Origin: Chryseobacterium indologenes
Lineage (GTDB): Bacteria > Bacteroidota > Bacteroidia > Flavobacteriales > Weeksellaceae
Assembly: GCA_002439165.1 (NCBI GenBank)
Contig: DJTE01000017.1
Span: 48,944 to 112,943, forward strand
Direction of reading: 5' to 3'
Length of the DNA stretch: 64,000 nucleotides
The position numbers were made by a program, and so were the translations under genes. The notes under the pieces were generated by a model. It made no database searches. It was given only the letters and a program-made list of their open reading frames with translations, and was not told the origin of the DNA. Below, in pieces: positions 14,947-25,082 of this stretch; positions within the stretch are counted from its first letter, which is position 1, and each line of letters begins with the position of its first letter.

Positions 14947-16921
14947 ATACGACAACAAACGTAAAAAAACGTTAAGGTGGGGCTATCTCTTCGCAGTGGC
15001 AGCTCTGTGCGTATTCGTAATGTTCCTTACAAGAATTGTAATCCTGCAAAACACTAACGTTCAGGAAATTAAAGACGATTACATTAATAAAAACTATCGC
15101 GAGGCAACCCTGAAAGCTGCCCGCGGAAACCTGTTCGCCTCAGACGGTTCTATTCTGGCCACTACCGTAATGCGTTACGACATCTATCTTGATTTCAAAA
15201 CCATGAAAGATAGCGTCTACACCAACAATATCGGAGCACTTACAGATTCCCTGAGCAAAATGTTCGGAAAATCCAGAGGAGAATTCAGACAGAAATTCGA
15301 CGAGCAGAAAAAGAAAAAAAACCAGTACTATACCCTGGTAAAAGGTCTTGATTTTGATCAGTATGACAGAATCCGCAACTTCCCGATCTTTAAAAGAGGA
15401 AAAAACAAAGGAGGATTTATTGTTGACAGAAACTACAAAAGAGAACTGGCCACTTCCGAAATCGGAGCCGGAACCATAGGAATGGATAACGGCGAATACA
15501 AATCCGGACTGGAAGGCGCATTCTCAAAATACCTGACCGGAACCGACGGAAAAAGACTGGAACAGAGAATCAACTCTTCCCAATGGAAACCAATCGACTA
15601 CTGGAAAGTAAAAGAACCTGTTGACGGAGAAGACGTATACACCACCTTAGACCTTAGAATTCAGGATATTGCCCACTCCGCATTGGAAAAACAGCTCATC
15701 AATTACGAAGCAAAGCACGGAACCGTGATCGTTATGGAAGTGGAAACCGGAAAAGTACGCGCACTGGTTAATTTAAAAAGAACAGAATCCGGTGAGTATG
15801 AAGATTCTTACAACTACGCCTTAAAAGATAATATAGAACCCGGCTCTACCTTTAAAACCATCTCCCTGCTGGCCGCAATGGATGACGGTTTTATAGATGA
15901 AAACACAACCGTAAACGTCGGAAACGGTGTATGGACCTATGCCAAACAGAGGATTTCAGACGGCCACGGCGGAGGAACTTACGATATAAGCGATGTACTA
16001 GCCAAATCCAGTAACGTGGGAACCGCCAAACTGATCACAAAATACTACGCGGAAAAACCACAGATATTCCTGGATCATCTGAAACGCTGGAAATTATTCG
16101 ATAAAATGGATATCGAACTGCCGGGAATCACAAAACCCAAAATACTGACCCCGCAGCATAAAAGATGGAACGCAGCTACATTAGCCTCCATTTCTTTCGG
16201 ATATTCATCAAACATCAATCTATTACAGTTAGCAACTTTCTACAACGGGGTTGCTAATGGTGGTAAAATGGTAAAACCCCTTTTCATCGATAAGATCATG
16301 AAAGACGGAAAAGTGATGTACAGCGCCAAACCGGAAGTAATGGTCAGCAAAATGGCCTCCGAAAAAGCCATCAAAATGATGACCAGCGCCCTCACCAAAG
16401 CCGTAGAGAAAGGAACCGGACGAAGCATCTTCACCCCGAACCTGAAAATGGCAGGAAAAACAGGAACCGCAAGATTTGAATACTGGCTCCCTGGCCCAAT
16501 GAAGTACCGTGCATCATTTGCCGGCTTCTACCCAGCCGACAGTCCGAAATACACCTGCTACGTAATGATAAGCGAACCTAATACCGCAAAAGGATTTTAT
16601 GGAGGAGCCGTTTCAGCACCGGTGTTTAAGGAAATTGCAGGAAAAACATTCCTGAAAACACCGCAGAATATTGAAAAAGAAATGCTGGTAGACAAAAAAG
16701 TAGACCTGAGCAAAATGGTTGAACCCAATGTCAAAATAGCAGTCAATGATAAACAGATGCCCAATGTAGTAGGACTTATCGGTAAAAATGTAATTCCGCA
16801 ACTTGAAAATTTAGGCTACCGCGTTGACTTCAAAGGCGTTGGGAGAATCAGGGAACAGTTCCCACAGGAAGGCACCACGATCAGCAAAAACCAGAGAATT
16901 TATTTATCTCTGCAGAATTAA
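14930..16921 (+). CDS. ftsI: Septal peptidoglycan transpeptidase FtsI (PBP3) with PASTA domain
   Basis: 663 residues. One N-terminal membrane helix (about 14-36) is followed by a PBP dimerisation domain (50-230) and a transpeptidase domain with Ser306 in GSTFK, SSN (about 361-363, AKSSNVGTAK) and KTG (about 510, AGKTGTAR). The C-terminal 50 residues (MPNVVGLIGKNVIPQLENLG) form a single PASTA domain. The enzyme cross-links septal peptidoglycan with FtsW. It overlaps ftsL by 17 bases, so expression is coupled. A PASTA domain on FtsI is common in Bacteroidota and Gram-positives but absent from E. coli FtsI. Confidence 0.95.
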   Translation: MQKQNEYDNKRKKTLRWGYLFAVAALCVFVMFLTRIVILQNTNVQEIKDDYINKNYREATLKAARGNLFASDGSILATTVMRYDIYLDFKTMKDSVYTNNIGALTDSLSKMFGKSRGEFRQKFDEQKKKKNQYYTLVKGLDFDQYDRIRNFPIFKRGKNKGGFIVDRNYKRELATSEIGAGTIGMDNGEYKSGLEGAFSKYLTGTDGKRLEQRINSSQWKPIDYWKVKEPVDGEDVYTTLDLRIQDIAHSALEKQLINYEAKHGTVIVMEVETGKVRALVNLKRTESGEYEDSYNYALKDNIEPGSTFKTISLLAAMDDGFIDENTTVNVGNGVWTYAKQRISDGHGGGTYDISDVLAKSSNVGTAKLITKYYAEKPQIFLDHLKRWKLFDKMDIELPGITKPKILTPQHKRWNAATLASISFGYSSNINLLQLATFYNGVANGGKMVKPLFIDKIMKDGKVMYSAKPEVMVSKMASEKAIKMMTSALTKAVEKGTGRSIFTPNLKMAGKTGTARFEYWLPGPMKYRASFAGFYPADSPKYTCYVMISEPNTAKGFYGGAVSAPVFKEIAGKTFLKTPQNIEKEMLVDKKVDLSKMVEPNVKIAVNDKQMPNVVGLIGKNVIPQLENLGYRVDFKGVGRIREQFPQEGTTISKNQRIYLSLQN

Positions 16922-16931
16922 TTGGAAAACA

Positions 16932-16979
16932 GAGTCCCGAAGGGACGATTTAACAGAGAATAGGATGAAATCCTATTAA
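16932..16979. repeat. Dispersed double-hairpin element, copy 1
   Basis: Two hairpins: GTCCC-GAA-GGGAC (16934-16946) and AATAGGAT-GAA-ATCCTATT (16959-16977). Nearly the same sequence occurs at 22412-22459. It lies between ftsI and murE. Confidence 0.85.
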
Positions 16980-16985
16980 TAAAAA

Positions 16986-18446
16986 ATGATAATAACAGAA
17001 TTAGTAAACAGAATCCCGGTAACAGCAATTCATGGCGACAGCAGCCGTGAAGTTACCGAATTGGTGTTCGACAGCAGAAAATCCACAGAAAATTCCCTTT
17101 ACATTGCAGTAAAAGGAACCGTTTCTGATGGCCATTCTTTCATTTCATCTGCGATTGAGAAGGGAGCCACAGCAGTGGTCTGCGAAGAACTACCGGAAGT
17201 ATTGGCTGAAAATGTAACATACATACAGGTAAAAGATTCATCCAAAGCTTTAGGACATCTGGCTTCTAATTTCTATGGAAATCCTTCCAGAAAACTAAAA
17301 CTGGTAGGCGTTACCGGAACCAACGGAAAAACCTCTGTTTCTACCCTGCTTTTTGATGTATTCAAAAACCTGGGCTATGATTCCGCCTTACTGTCAACCG
17401 TTGAGATAAGAATAGGAGAAGAAGTCATTCCGGCTACTCATACCACTCCGGATGTAATCACCATCAATAAAATTCTGGCCGAAGCAGTAGAAAAAGGATG
17501 CGAATTTGCCTTCATGGAAGTAAGCTCACACGGAATTGCACAGAACAGAATCGAAGGGCTCCACTTCAAAGTGGCAGGATTTACCAATCTTACCCACGAT
17601 CATCTCGATTATCATAAAACCTTCGACGAATACCTTAAAACTAAAAAAAGATTTTTCGACGAACTGGAAGATACAGCCGTTGCAGTTACCAATATTGATG
17701 ATAAAAACGGAAACGTGATGCTTCAGAATACCAAAGCCGGGAAAAAAACTTACGCTTTGAAAACTATGGCAGACTATCACGGAAAACTGCTTGAAGTAGA
17801 CTTTAACGGAATGCTGCTGAACTTCAACGGAAAAGAATTCTGGACCACGCTGACAGGAAAATTCAACGTCTACAACCTTCTGCTCGTCTTCGGAATTGCT
17901 GAAGAGCTGGGTTTTGAACAGGATGAAATCCTTCAGGCTGTAAGTAAGTTAAAAAGAGTTTCCGGAAGATTCGAAACCTTCAAATCCGATGGCGGAATTT
18001 TCTTCATCGTAGATTATGCCCACACACCGGATGCCCTGGAAAACATCCTGGACAGCATCAACGATATAAGAACCAAAAACGAAAGACTCATCACAGTATT
18101 CGGGTGCGGAGGAGACAGAGATCACTCAAAAAGACCTGAAATGGGAAATATTGCCACAAAAAAATCTACACTGGCCATCATCACTTCAGACAACCCGAGA
18201 ACAGAAGATCCGGCACAGATCATCAAAGAAATTGAAGCAGGTGTTGAACCTCAGAACTTCAGCAAATACACTTCAATCCCGGACAGAAAAGAAGCCATAA
18301 AAATGGCCATAAAATTTGCAGAACCCCGGGATATTGTCCTCGTAGCCGGAAAAGGCCACGAAACCTATCAGGAAATCAATGGTGTAAAACATCATTTTGA
18401 CGACAAAGAAACAATTAATGAACTTTGGAAATTAATGAGTAAATAA
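16986..18446 (+). CDS. murE: UDP-MurNAc-L-Ala-D-Glu:meso-diaminopimelate ligase MurE
   Basis: 486 residues. The ATP loop is GTNGKTS (from 111), with central motifs EVSSHGIAQNR and NLTHDHLDYH. DNPR in SDNPRTEDP (about 402) is the signature for meso-diaminopimelate as the added residue instead of lysine. The end GKGHETYQ is typical. It adds the third residue of the peptidoglycan stem peptide in the cytoplasm. ATG start 7 bases after a dispersed hairpin element. Confidence 0.97.
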   Translation: MIITELVNRIPVTAIHGDSSREVTELVFDSRKSTENSLYIAVKGTVSDGHSFISSAIEKGATAVVCEELPEVLAENVTYIQVKDSSKALGHLASNFYGNPSRKLKLVGVTGTNGKTSVSTLLFDVFKNLGYDSALLSTVEIRIGEEVIPATHTTPDVITINKILAEAVEKGCEFAFMEVSSHGIAQNRIEGLHFKVAGFTNLTHDHLDYHKTFDEYLKTKKRFFDELEDTAVAVTNIDDKNGNVMLQNTKAGKKTYALKTMADYHGKLLEVDFNGMLLNFNGKEFWTTLTGKFNVYNLLLVFGIAEELGFEQDEILQAVSKLKRVSGRFETFKSDGGIFFIVDYAHTPDALENILDSINDIRTKNERLITVFGCGGDRDHSKRPEMGNIATKKSTLAIITSDNPRTEDPAQIIKEIEAGVEPQNFSKYTSIPDRKEAIKMAIKFAEPRDIVLVAGKGHETYQEINGVKHHFDDKETINELWKLMSK

Positions 18447-18479
18447 ATTTAAAACCATCATTAATTAAAACTTGACAAC

Positions 18480-19721
18480 ATGCTATACTATCTATACGAA
18501 TACTTAACCAGCCTTGGAATCCATATCCCCGGATTAGGAATGTTGAAATACATTTCCTTCCGTGCCGGAATCGCTGTTCTTTTCTCCCTGGTGATTGCCC
18601 TCGTTTACGGAAAAAGGGTCATCAACTACCTGAGAACAAAACAAATGGGCGAACTGGTACGCGATCTTGGATTAGACGGACAGAAGCAGAAAGAAGGAAC
18701 TCCAACTATGGGAGGGCTCATCATTATTCTGGCAACCATCATTCCGGTCCTGTTGTTTACAAGGATCACCAACGTCTATATCGTCCTTTTGCTGGTTTCT
18801 ATGCTCTGGATGGGAGCAATCGGTTTTCTGGATGATTATCTGAAGAAAATCAAAAAAAATAAAGACGGCCTGAGCGGAAAATTCAAAGTAGTAGGACAGG
18901 TTGGACTGGGATTAATTGTCGGAATCACCATGTATTTCCACCCGGACATTACCGTTAAAAGAAAATATGCAGACGCAAAAGTAGTGAACAGAAACAACGT
19001 AGAGCAAAACTTCATGCCTACGGAAAAAATCACAGTTTCCACCGTTCCGTTTGCCAAGAATAATGAATTCGATTACAGTGGAATTCTGTTCTGGATGAAT
19101 GATAAAGATGCCCATGAGTGGGCATGGATTGTCTTTATCCCTATCGTTATTTTCATTGTAACTGCCGTATCCAACGGAGCCAATATTACAGACGGGATAG
19201 ACGGCCTTGCCGCAGGAACCAGCGTAGTCATACTGCTTACCCTGGCCCTCTTTGCCTACCTGTCAGGGAACATCATCTTTGCAGATTACCTCAATATCAT
19301 GTTCCTTCCCAATATGGGAGAAACCACCATTTTTGCAGTAGCTATGGTAGGTGCCGTAATCGGATTCTTCTGGTATAATACCTATCCGGCACAGGTTTTC
19401 ATGGGAGATACAGGAAGCTTAATGCTGGGAGGAGTAATTGCTGTTTTAGCCATTATCCTGAGAAAAGAATTGCTGATTCCTGTTTTATGCGGAATTTTCT
19501 TAATTGAAAACCTATCCGTAATGCTTCAGGTAATCGTTTTCAAATACAGAAAGAAAAAATACGGGCTGGAATATGCCCAGAATAACAGACTGTTCAGAAT
19601 GTCACCATTACACCATCATTATCAGAAAGAAGGGTTCCACGAAAGCAAAATCGTAAACCGAATGATCATCATAGGAGTAATACTGGCTATTATATGTCTG
19701 ATCACACTGAAAATGAGATAA
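18480..19721 (+). CDS. mraY: Phospho-MurNAc-pentapeptide translocase MraY
   Basis: 413-residue polytopic membrane protein that makes lipid I from undecaprenyl phosphate. Signatures: GTPTMGGLIII (about 74-84), the catalytic pair in GFLDDYLKK (about 115-123), NITDGIDGLAAG (about 237-248), GDTGSLMLGG and the C-terminal HHHYQKEGFHESKIV. It is about 50 residues longer than E. coli MraY. The extra length lies between the third and fourth catalytic segments (about 155-210, charged, AKVVNRNNVEQNFMPTEK), probably a periplasmic loop typical of this phylum. Confidence 0.96.
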   Translation: MLYYLYEYLTSLGIHIPGLGMLKYISFRAGIAVLFSLVIALVYGKRVINYLRTKQMGELVRDLGLDGQKQKEGTPTMGGLIIILATIIPVLLFTRITNVYIVLLLVSMLWMGAIGFLDDYLKKIKKNKDGLSGKFKVVGQVGLGLIVGITMYFHPDITVKRKYADAKVVNRNNVEQNFMPTEKITVSTVPFAKNNEFDYSGILFWMNDKDAHEWAWIVFIPIVIFIVTAVSNGANITDGIDGLAAGTSVVILLTLALFAYLSGNIIFADYLNIMFLPNMGETTIFAVAMVGAVIGFFWYNTYPAQVFMGDTGSLMLGGVIAVLAIILRKELLIPVLCGIFLIENLSVMLQVIVFKYRKKKYGLEYAQNNRLFRMSPLHHHYQKEGFHESKIVNRMIIIGVILAIICLITLKMR

Positions 19722-19806
19722 TTTTTGTGAAAAGTAAAAAGTATTAATGTAAAAAACACCTATACATTGTACGTTTTACAATTTACATTTTACAAAAAAA
19801 TTAAAT

Positions 19807-21144
19807 ATGAAAATAGTTGTTTTAGGAGGAGGAGAAAGCGGATGTGGTGCTGCTTATTTGGCTAAAAAACAGGGTCTGGAGGTTTTTCTTTCAGACAAAG
19901 GAGCTATTAAGGATCATTACAGACAGTTTCTGACTGAAAATGAAATTGAATTTGAAGAAGGAAAGCACAACGAAGAAAGAATTTTAAATGCAGACTGGAT
20001 CGTAAAAAGCCCGGGAATTCCCAAAAAAGCAGATATCATCCATAAAATTCACGAGAAAGGAATAAGACTTTCCTCCGAAATAGAATTTGCATCAGAATTC
20101 ACCAATGCCAAAATCATTGCCATCACAGGAAGCAACGGAAAAACCACCACCACTTCCCTGATCTACTATATCCTGAAAAATGACGGATTGAACGTAGGTC
20201 TGGGCGGAAACATAGGATACAGCTTTGCCAGACAGGTTGCCGATGAAAACCACGAATATTATGTATTGGAAGTAAGCTCCTTCCAGCTGGATGATATTCA
20301 GAACTTCAGACCCTATATCTCCCTTCTGTTGAACCTCTCCCAGGATCACCTGGATCAGTACAACTACAACTATGAGGAATATGCGCTGGCTAAGTTCAGA
20401 ATCGCTGAAAACCAGGAAAATGACAATTTCTTCATCTACAACAAAGATGATGAAATGAGTAAAACAATCCTTGAAAAACTGGAAATCAGAGCCAAAATGA
20501 TCCCGTTTTCAACCAAAGAAAAACTGGCAGAAGGAGGTTTTATCAATGACGGTAAAATTGAGGTTAAAATGAAAGATGAATTCACCATGAAAATTGATGA
20601 ACTTTCTCTTCTTGGCAACCACAATGTTGCCAACAGCTTAGCCGCATCCATTGCCGGTAAAATACTGGAAATCAACAACGATAGTATCAGAAACTCGCTG
20701 ATGACTTTCCAGGCAGTAGAACACAGATTGGAATTTGTAACCGAAATTGACGGTGTAAAATATATCAACGACAGCAAGGCAACCAACGTAAACGCCACCT
20801 ATTATGCTTTGGAAAGCATGAAAACCCCAACCGTATGGATTGTTGGAGGACTGGATAAAGGAAACGATTACTCAGAAATTGAGGATCTGGTAAAAAGAAA
20901 AGTTAAAGCCATCGTTTGTCTGGGAATAGACAATCAGAAGATCATAGACTTCTTTAAAGACAAAAAAGAATTCATCTACGATACTTCAGCTATGGAAGAA
21001 GCAGTAAGAATATCAAAATCCCTGGCAAAAAACGGAGATACCGTCTTACTTTCCCCATGCTGCGCAAGTTTCGACCTCTTCAAAAGCTATGAAGACAGAG
21101 GAAAACAGTTTAAAGAACAGGTATTAAAAGCCAATGGCCATTAG
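19807..21144 (+). CDS. murD: UDP-MurNAc-L-alanine:D-glutamate ligase MurD
   Basis: 445 residues. The N-terminal Rossmann-like part has GGGESGCGAAYLA. The ATP loop GSNGKTTTT starts at about 110, followed by LGGNIG, EVSSFQLDD, NLSQDHLDQY and the late HRLEFV and NDSKATN motifs. The C-terminal LSPCCASFDLFKSYEDRG is diagnostic for MurD. It adds D-Glu to UDP-MurNAc-L-Ala. The end overlaps the longest possible ftsW frame, but the preferred ftsW start is 22 bases downstream. Confidence 0.97.
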   Translation: MKIVVLGGGESGCGAAYLAKKQGLEVFLSDKGAIKDHYRQFLTENEIEFEEGKHNEERILNADWIVKSPGIPKKADIIHKIHEKGIRLSSEIEFASEFTNAKIIAITGSNGKTTTTSLIYYILKNDGLNVGLGGNIGYSFARQVADENHEYYVLEVSSFQLDDIQNFRPYISLLLNLSQDHLDQYNYNYEEYALAKFRIAENQENDNFFIYNKDDEMSKTILEKLEIRAKMIPFSTKEKLAEGGFINDGKIEVKMKDEFTMKIDELSLLGNHNVANSLAASIAGKILEINNDSIRNSLMTFQAVEHRLEFVTEIDGVKYINDSKATNVNATYYALESMKTPTVWIVGGLDKGNDYSEIEDLVKRKVKAIVCLGIDNQKIIDFFKDKKEFIYDTSAMEEAVRISKSLAKNGDTVLLSPCCASFDLFKSYEDRGKQFKEQVLKANGH

Positions 21145-21166
21145 CCAAAAGCCAATAGCATTAACT

Positions 21167-22405
21167 ATGGACGAACAGAACACAGAAAGCAGATTTGAAT
21201 TTCTAAAGGGCGATAAAGTACTTTGGATGGTCATTCTTGTGATCTCCATTTTCTCTATCTTCCCCGTATACTCTGCAAGTTCAAATCTCGAGTACATTGT
21301 AAATAACGGGACCACCACCGGTCACGTTATCAAGCATATGTTCTTTGTAGTTCTGGGTCTTGGAATCATGAGACTCGTTGGAACCGTAAAATACGAATAC
21401 ATCGGAAAACTCAGCAGCATCCTGCTGGGGCTGATGATTATTCTATTGATCGTTACCATGTTTACAGGACAAACCATCGACGGAGCCAGTGCTTCAAGAT
21501 GGCTTAAAATCCCGGGAACCCCTATCTCGTTCCAGCCGTCCTCATTCGCATTTTTAATGCTGATTATCTATCTGTGCAGATATTTAACGAAGAAAATAAC
21601 AAGAGAAAGACTTCCGATAGAAAATATCATGTACATCTTCGGGCCAATTCTCCTGGTATTTGTACTCGTAGCCAAAGATAACGGTTCAACCGCGTTGATG
21701 ATCCTCATGGTTTCCGTAGTGGTTCTCATCATAGGACAGCTTCACTGGAAATACATTGCCGGATTTATTTCCGCATCATTTGTAGCCATTGTTTTCTTCC
21801 TTCTGATTGCCCTGAATACCAATATGATCGGAGGAAACCGTGTCCATACCTGGATGAGCCGTATAGAAACATTTACCTCTAGCAAAGCCAAAACAGCTGA
21901 CGTAGACGACGAAAGCGTAAAAGCCAAAAACTATCAGGTAATGCAGGCTAAAGCAGCCATCGTTCACGGAGGAATTACCGGAATGGGACCTGGAAAAAGT
22001 GCATTAAAGCAAATGCTTCCCCAGTCTGCCTCCGACTTTATCTTCGCCGTTATCGTAGAAGAATACGGATTGATAGGAGCCGCCTTTCTGATCAGCCTCT
22101 ATCTGATCATGATGATCAGGATTGTCATGATAGCCAGTAAAATGCCCGCCTTTTTCGGATCGCTGCTGGTGCTCAGTCTCGGGGTAATGATCTTCATACA
22201 GCTCTCAGTAAACATCGCAGTAGCTGTTAACCTGATTCCCGTCACCGGACAGCCGCTGCCACTCATCAGCTACGGAGGAACCTCAATGCTGGTAACCTAC
22301 CTCCAGTTGGGAATCATTTTAAACATAAGCTCACGAATACAGATCTACGACGAAGAAGGAATGGGCAAAAAACAAAGCATAGCAGAAATTAACGACATCG
22401 CATAA
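21167..22405 (+). CDS. ftsW: Septal peptidoglycan glycosyltransferase FtsW (SEDS family)
   Basis: 412 residues from the ATG at 21167 (MDEQNTESRF); a start at 21134 within murD is possible but adds an unlikely MAISQKPIALT leader. About ten membrane helices. SEDS signatures: GASASRWLKIPGTPISFQPS (about 105-124), the pore-loop motif around MGPGKSALKQMLPQSASDF, IVEEYGLIG, and the late PVTGQPLPLISYGGTSML. It polymerises septal glycan from lipid II together with FtsI. A dispersed hairpin element follows before murG. Confidence 0.95.
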   Translation: MDEQNTESRFEFLKGDKVLWMVILVISIFSIFPVYSASSNLEYIVNNGTTTGHVIKHMFFVVLGLGIMRLVGTVKYEYIGKLSSILLGLMIILLIVTMFTGQTIDGASASRWLKIPGTPISFQPSSFAFLMLIIYLCRYLTKKITRERLPIENIMYIFGPILLVFVLVAKDNGSTALMILMVSVVVLIIGQLHWKYIAGFISASFVAIVFFLLIALNTNMIGGNRVHTWMSRIETFTSSKAKTADVDDESVKAKNYQVMQAKAAIVHGGITGMGPGKSALKQMLPQSASDFIFAVIVEEYGLIGAAFLISLYLIMMIRIVMIASKMPAFFGSLLVLSLGVMIFIQLSVNIAVAVNLIPVTGQPLPLISYGGTSMLVTYLQLGIILNISSRIQIYDEEGMGKKQSIAEINDIA

Positions 22406-22411
22406 CCAAAA

Positions 22412-22459
22412 GAGTCCCGAAGGGACGATTGAACAAAGAATAGGATAAAATCCTATTAA
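22412..22459. repeat. Dispersed double-hairpin element, copy 2
   Basis: GTCCC-GAA-GGGAC (22414-22426) and AATAGGAT-AAA-ATCCTATT (22439-22457). It is almost identical to 16932-16979, in the same orientation, and sits between ftsW and murG. Confidence 0.85.
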
Positions 22460-22511
22460 ATCATATTGAATATTTAATTAAAATAAAAAAACCGGCCACA
22501 ACCCCATTAAA

Positions 22512-23609
22512 ATGAACAAAAAATTAAAAGTAGTATTATCCGGCGGCGGAACAGGAGGACACATCTTCCCGGCCATCGCCATTGCAGATGAAATCAGAAA
22601 AAGATTTCCTGATACGGAATTTTTGTTCATCGGAGCCAACGGGAAAATGGAAATGGAAAAAGTTCCACAGGCCGGCTATAAAATTGAAGGAATAGACATT
22701 GCGGGAATAGACAGAGGAAATCTTTTATCCAATCTCGGACTGCCTTTCAAAATTCTGAAAAGCCTCTCCAGATCCAAAAAGATCATTAAAACCTTTGCCC
22801 CAGATTTTGCCGTAGGAACAGGTGGTTTCGCAAGCGGCCCTGCCCTTTATGAAGCAAGTAAAATGGGAATTCCCATCTTTATTCAGGAACAGAATGCCCA
22901 TGCAGGAGTTACCAATAAGATCCTCAGCAAAAAAGCGAAAGCCGTATTTACAGCCTATCCGAAAGTTGAAGGCTTCCCCGCAGAAAAAATAGAATTCCTG
23001 GGTAACCCCATCCGTGAAAATATCGTTACCGGAATGACGGATACCGCTCTTGCCAAAGAAAAAATGGGACTAAGCAAAGATAAACTCACCATTCTTTCCG
23101 TAGGCGGATCTTTAGGCTCCAGAACATTGAATAATGCCTGGAAATCACATTTGAATGATATTATAAACAAAGATTACCAGCTGATCTGGCAGACAGGAAA
23201 GCTGGATTATAAAGATATTCTTGAACAAACAAAAGATCTGGATACCCGGAACATACAGATCCGTGAATTTATTAAAGACATGGAACTCGCCTATTCAGCG
23301 GCCGATATTATTGTTTCAAGAGCCGGAGCCATTGCCATTTCAGAGCTGGCCGTAGCAAAAAAACCGGTGCTGCTGGTACCTTTTCCGTTTGCAGCGGAAG
23401 ACCATCAGACCAAAAATGCCATGAATCTGGTTGAAAAAAATGCAGCCAGAATGGTAAAAGACTCTGAAATGCAGGAGAAATTCTGGAACACATTATCAGA
23501 AATCTCCGAAAATGAAAATTTAAGACAGGAAATGTCGCAAAATCTGGAATATTTTGCCAGGCCTGATGCCGCGAAACAGATTGTAGACGAAATAATGAAG
23601 AAGTTGTAA
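22512..23609 (+). CDS. murG: UDP-GlcNAc:lipid I N-acetylglucosaminyltransferase MurG
   Basis: 365-residue GT-B glycosyltransferase. N-terminal GGGTGGHIFPAIAIA (about 11-25), GTGGFASGPALYEA (about 103), IQEQNAHAGVTNK, and in the C-terminal domain GGSLGSRTLN, SRAGAIAISELA (about 265-276) and LVPFPFAAEDHQTKNA. It makes lipid II at the cytoplasmic face of the membrane. Normal length; ATG start. Confidence 0.97.
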   Translation: MNKKLKVVLSGGGTGGHIFPAIAIADEIRKRFPDTEFLFIGANGKMEMEKVPQAGYKIEGIDIAGIDRGNLLSNLGLPFKILKSLSRSKKIIKTFAPDFAVGTGGFASGPALYEASKMGIPIFIQEQNAHAGVTNKILSKKAKAVFTAYPKVEGFPAEKIEFLGNPIRENIVTGMTDTALAKEKMGLSKDKLTILSVGGSLGSRTLNNAWKSHLNDIINKDYQLIWQTGKLDYKDILEQTKDLDTRNIQIREFIKDMELAYSAADIIVSRAGAIAISELAVAKKPVLLVPFPFAAEDHQTKNAMNLVEKNAARMVKDSEMQEKFWNTLSEISENENLRQEMSQNLEYFARPDAAKQIVDEIMKKL

Positions 23610-23669
23610 AAAGTAGTCATAATACCGTACATCAATACTTTTACAGCAAACATTAATATAAAAAAAGGA

Positions 23670-25028
23670 ATGAACATTTTAGAAACATATCAGAAATTTT
23701 ACTTCGTCGGAATCGGCGGGATCGGGATGAGTGCCCTGGCGCGTTACTTCAACGCATCAGGCAAAAAAGTATTGGGATATGATAAAACAGATACCAAGCT
23801 CACCCGGGAACTCGTGAAAGAAGGAATTGATATTGTTTTTGAAGATCTTATTGATGAGAGAATCACCTCACTTCAGAAAGAAGATACCCTGGTAATCTAT
23901 ACTCCCGCCATTAAAACCCTGGGAATTCTGGATTATTTCAGTCAGAATCAGTTTGAAGTTTTAAAACGCGCGAAAGTCCTGGGAATGATCACAGAAAATA
24001 CAGAATGTATCGCTGTGGCTGGAACACATGGTAAAACCACAACCTCTACCCTGGTTTCCCATTTGTGCAAAGAAGCAGACCTTCCTTTCTCATGCTTTTT
24101 AGGAGGAATTTCCGAAAATTTTAAGTCCAATTTTCTCTACAACGGATCCCAGTATTCAGTGGTAGAAGCCGATGAATATGACAGAAGCTTCCTTAACCTT
24201 TCACCGGATTGGGCCGTTATCACCTCTACCGATGCAGACCACCTTGATATTTACGGAGATAAAAGCCACATTGAAGAAGGTTTCAGACAGTTTGCAGCCC
24301 TGGTTCCGGAAGACAGACAGCTGTTTGTAAGAAAAGGACTGGAAATCGGGAGAAAGCATCAGACCTATGCTGTTAATGAAAAGGCCGATTATTATTCAGA
24401 TAATCTGCGTATGGATCACGATAAGATCTATTTTGACTTTCATACCCCTGCCGAAACCGTGAAAAATTTCGTCTGGGAAATCCCGGGAATCCACAACGTA
24501 GAAAATGCTACGGCAGCATTAGCCATTCTGCACAATTTAGGAGCAGATTTCGAAACATTAAAAAAAGCAATTGCCAACTTTAAAGGCATAAAGAGAAGAT
24601 ATACCAAACACATTTATCCTAACGGTAAAATCTATATCGACGACTATGCTCATCATCCCACAGAAATTAATGCGGTAATGAGTTCCGTGAGAACATTTTA
24701 TCCGGATAAAAAATTACTGGTAGTATTTCAGCCGCATCTGTTCAGCAGAACAAGAGACTTTGCAGACGGATTCGCTGAAAGCCTGAGCAATGCAGACGAA
24801 CTCATCCTTCTGGACATCTATCCGGCAAGAGAGCTTCAGGAAAATTTCGAAGGAATTACCTCAGACTGGCTCCTGGAAAAAGTGACTTTAGACAAAAAAG
24901 AAATATCCGCATTATCCGATGCATTTGAAAAGATAAAAGAAAAGGATTTTGACATCCTTCTAACCGTGGGTGCAGGAAATATTGACACCCTGTACGATCC
25001 CGTCTGTGAGTGGATTTCAAAAATATAA
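23670..25028 (+). CDS. murC: UDP-N-acetylmuramate:L-alanine ligase MurC
   Basis: 452 residues. N-terminal GIGGIGMSALARYF (about 10-23), ATP loop GTHGKTTTSTL (about 117-127), EADEYDRSFLNLSP, NVENATAA, and DDYAHHPTEI (about 325-334), all MurC signatures. It joins L-Ala to UDP-MurNAc in the first stem-peptide step. Gene order murG-murC-ftsQ is the usual dcw order. Confidence 0.97.
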   Translation: MNILETYQKFYFVGIGGIGMSALARYFNASGKKVLGYDKTDTKLTRELVKEGIDIVFEDLIDERITSLQKEDTLVIYTPAIKTLGILDYFSQNQFEVLKRAKVLGMITENTECIAVAGTHGKTTTSTLVSHLCKEADLPFSCFLGGISENFKSNFLYNGSQYSVVEADEYDRSFLNLSPDWAVITSTDADHLDIYGDKSHIEEGFRQFAALVPEDRQLFVRKGLEIGRKHQTYAVNEKADYYSDNLRMDHDKIYFDFHTPAETVKNFVWEIPGIHNVENATAALAILHNLGADFETLKKAIANFKGIKRRYTKHIYPNGKIYIDDYAHHPTEINAVMSSVRTFYPDKKLLVVFQPHLFSRTRDFADGFAESLSNADELILLDIYPARELQENFEGITSDWLLEKVTLDKKEISALSDAFEKIKEKDFDILLTVGAGNIDTLYDPVCEWISKI

Positions 25029-25082
25029 GTTTAACAGAATAAAAAACAAAACCTTGCGGCAATAGCGTTTATAGAACAAAAT

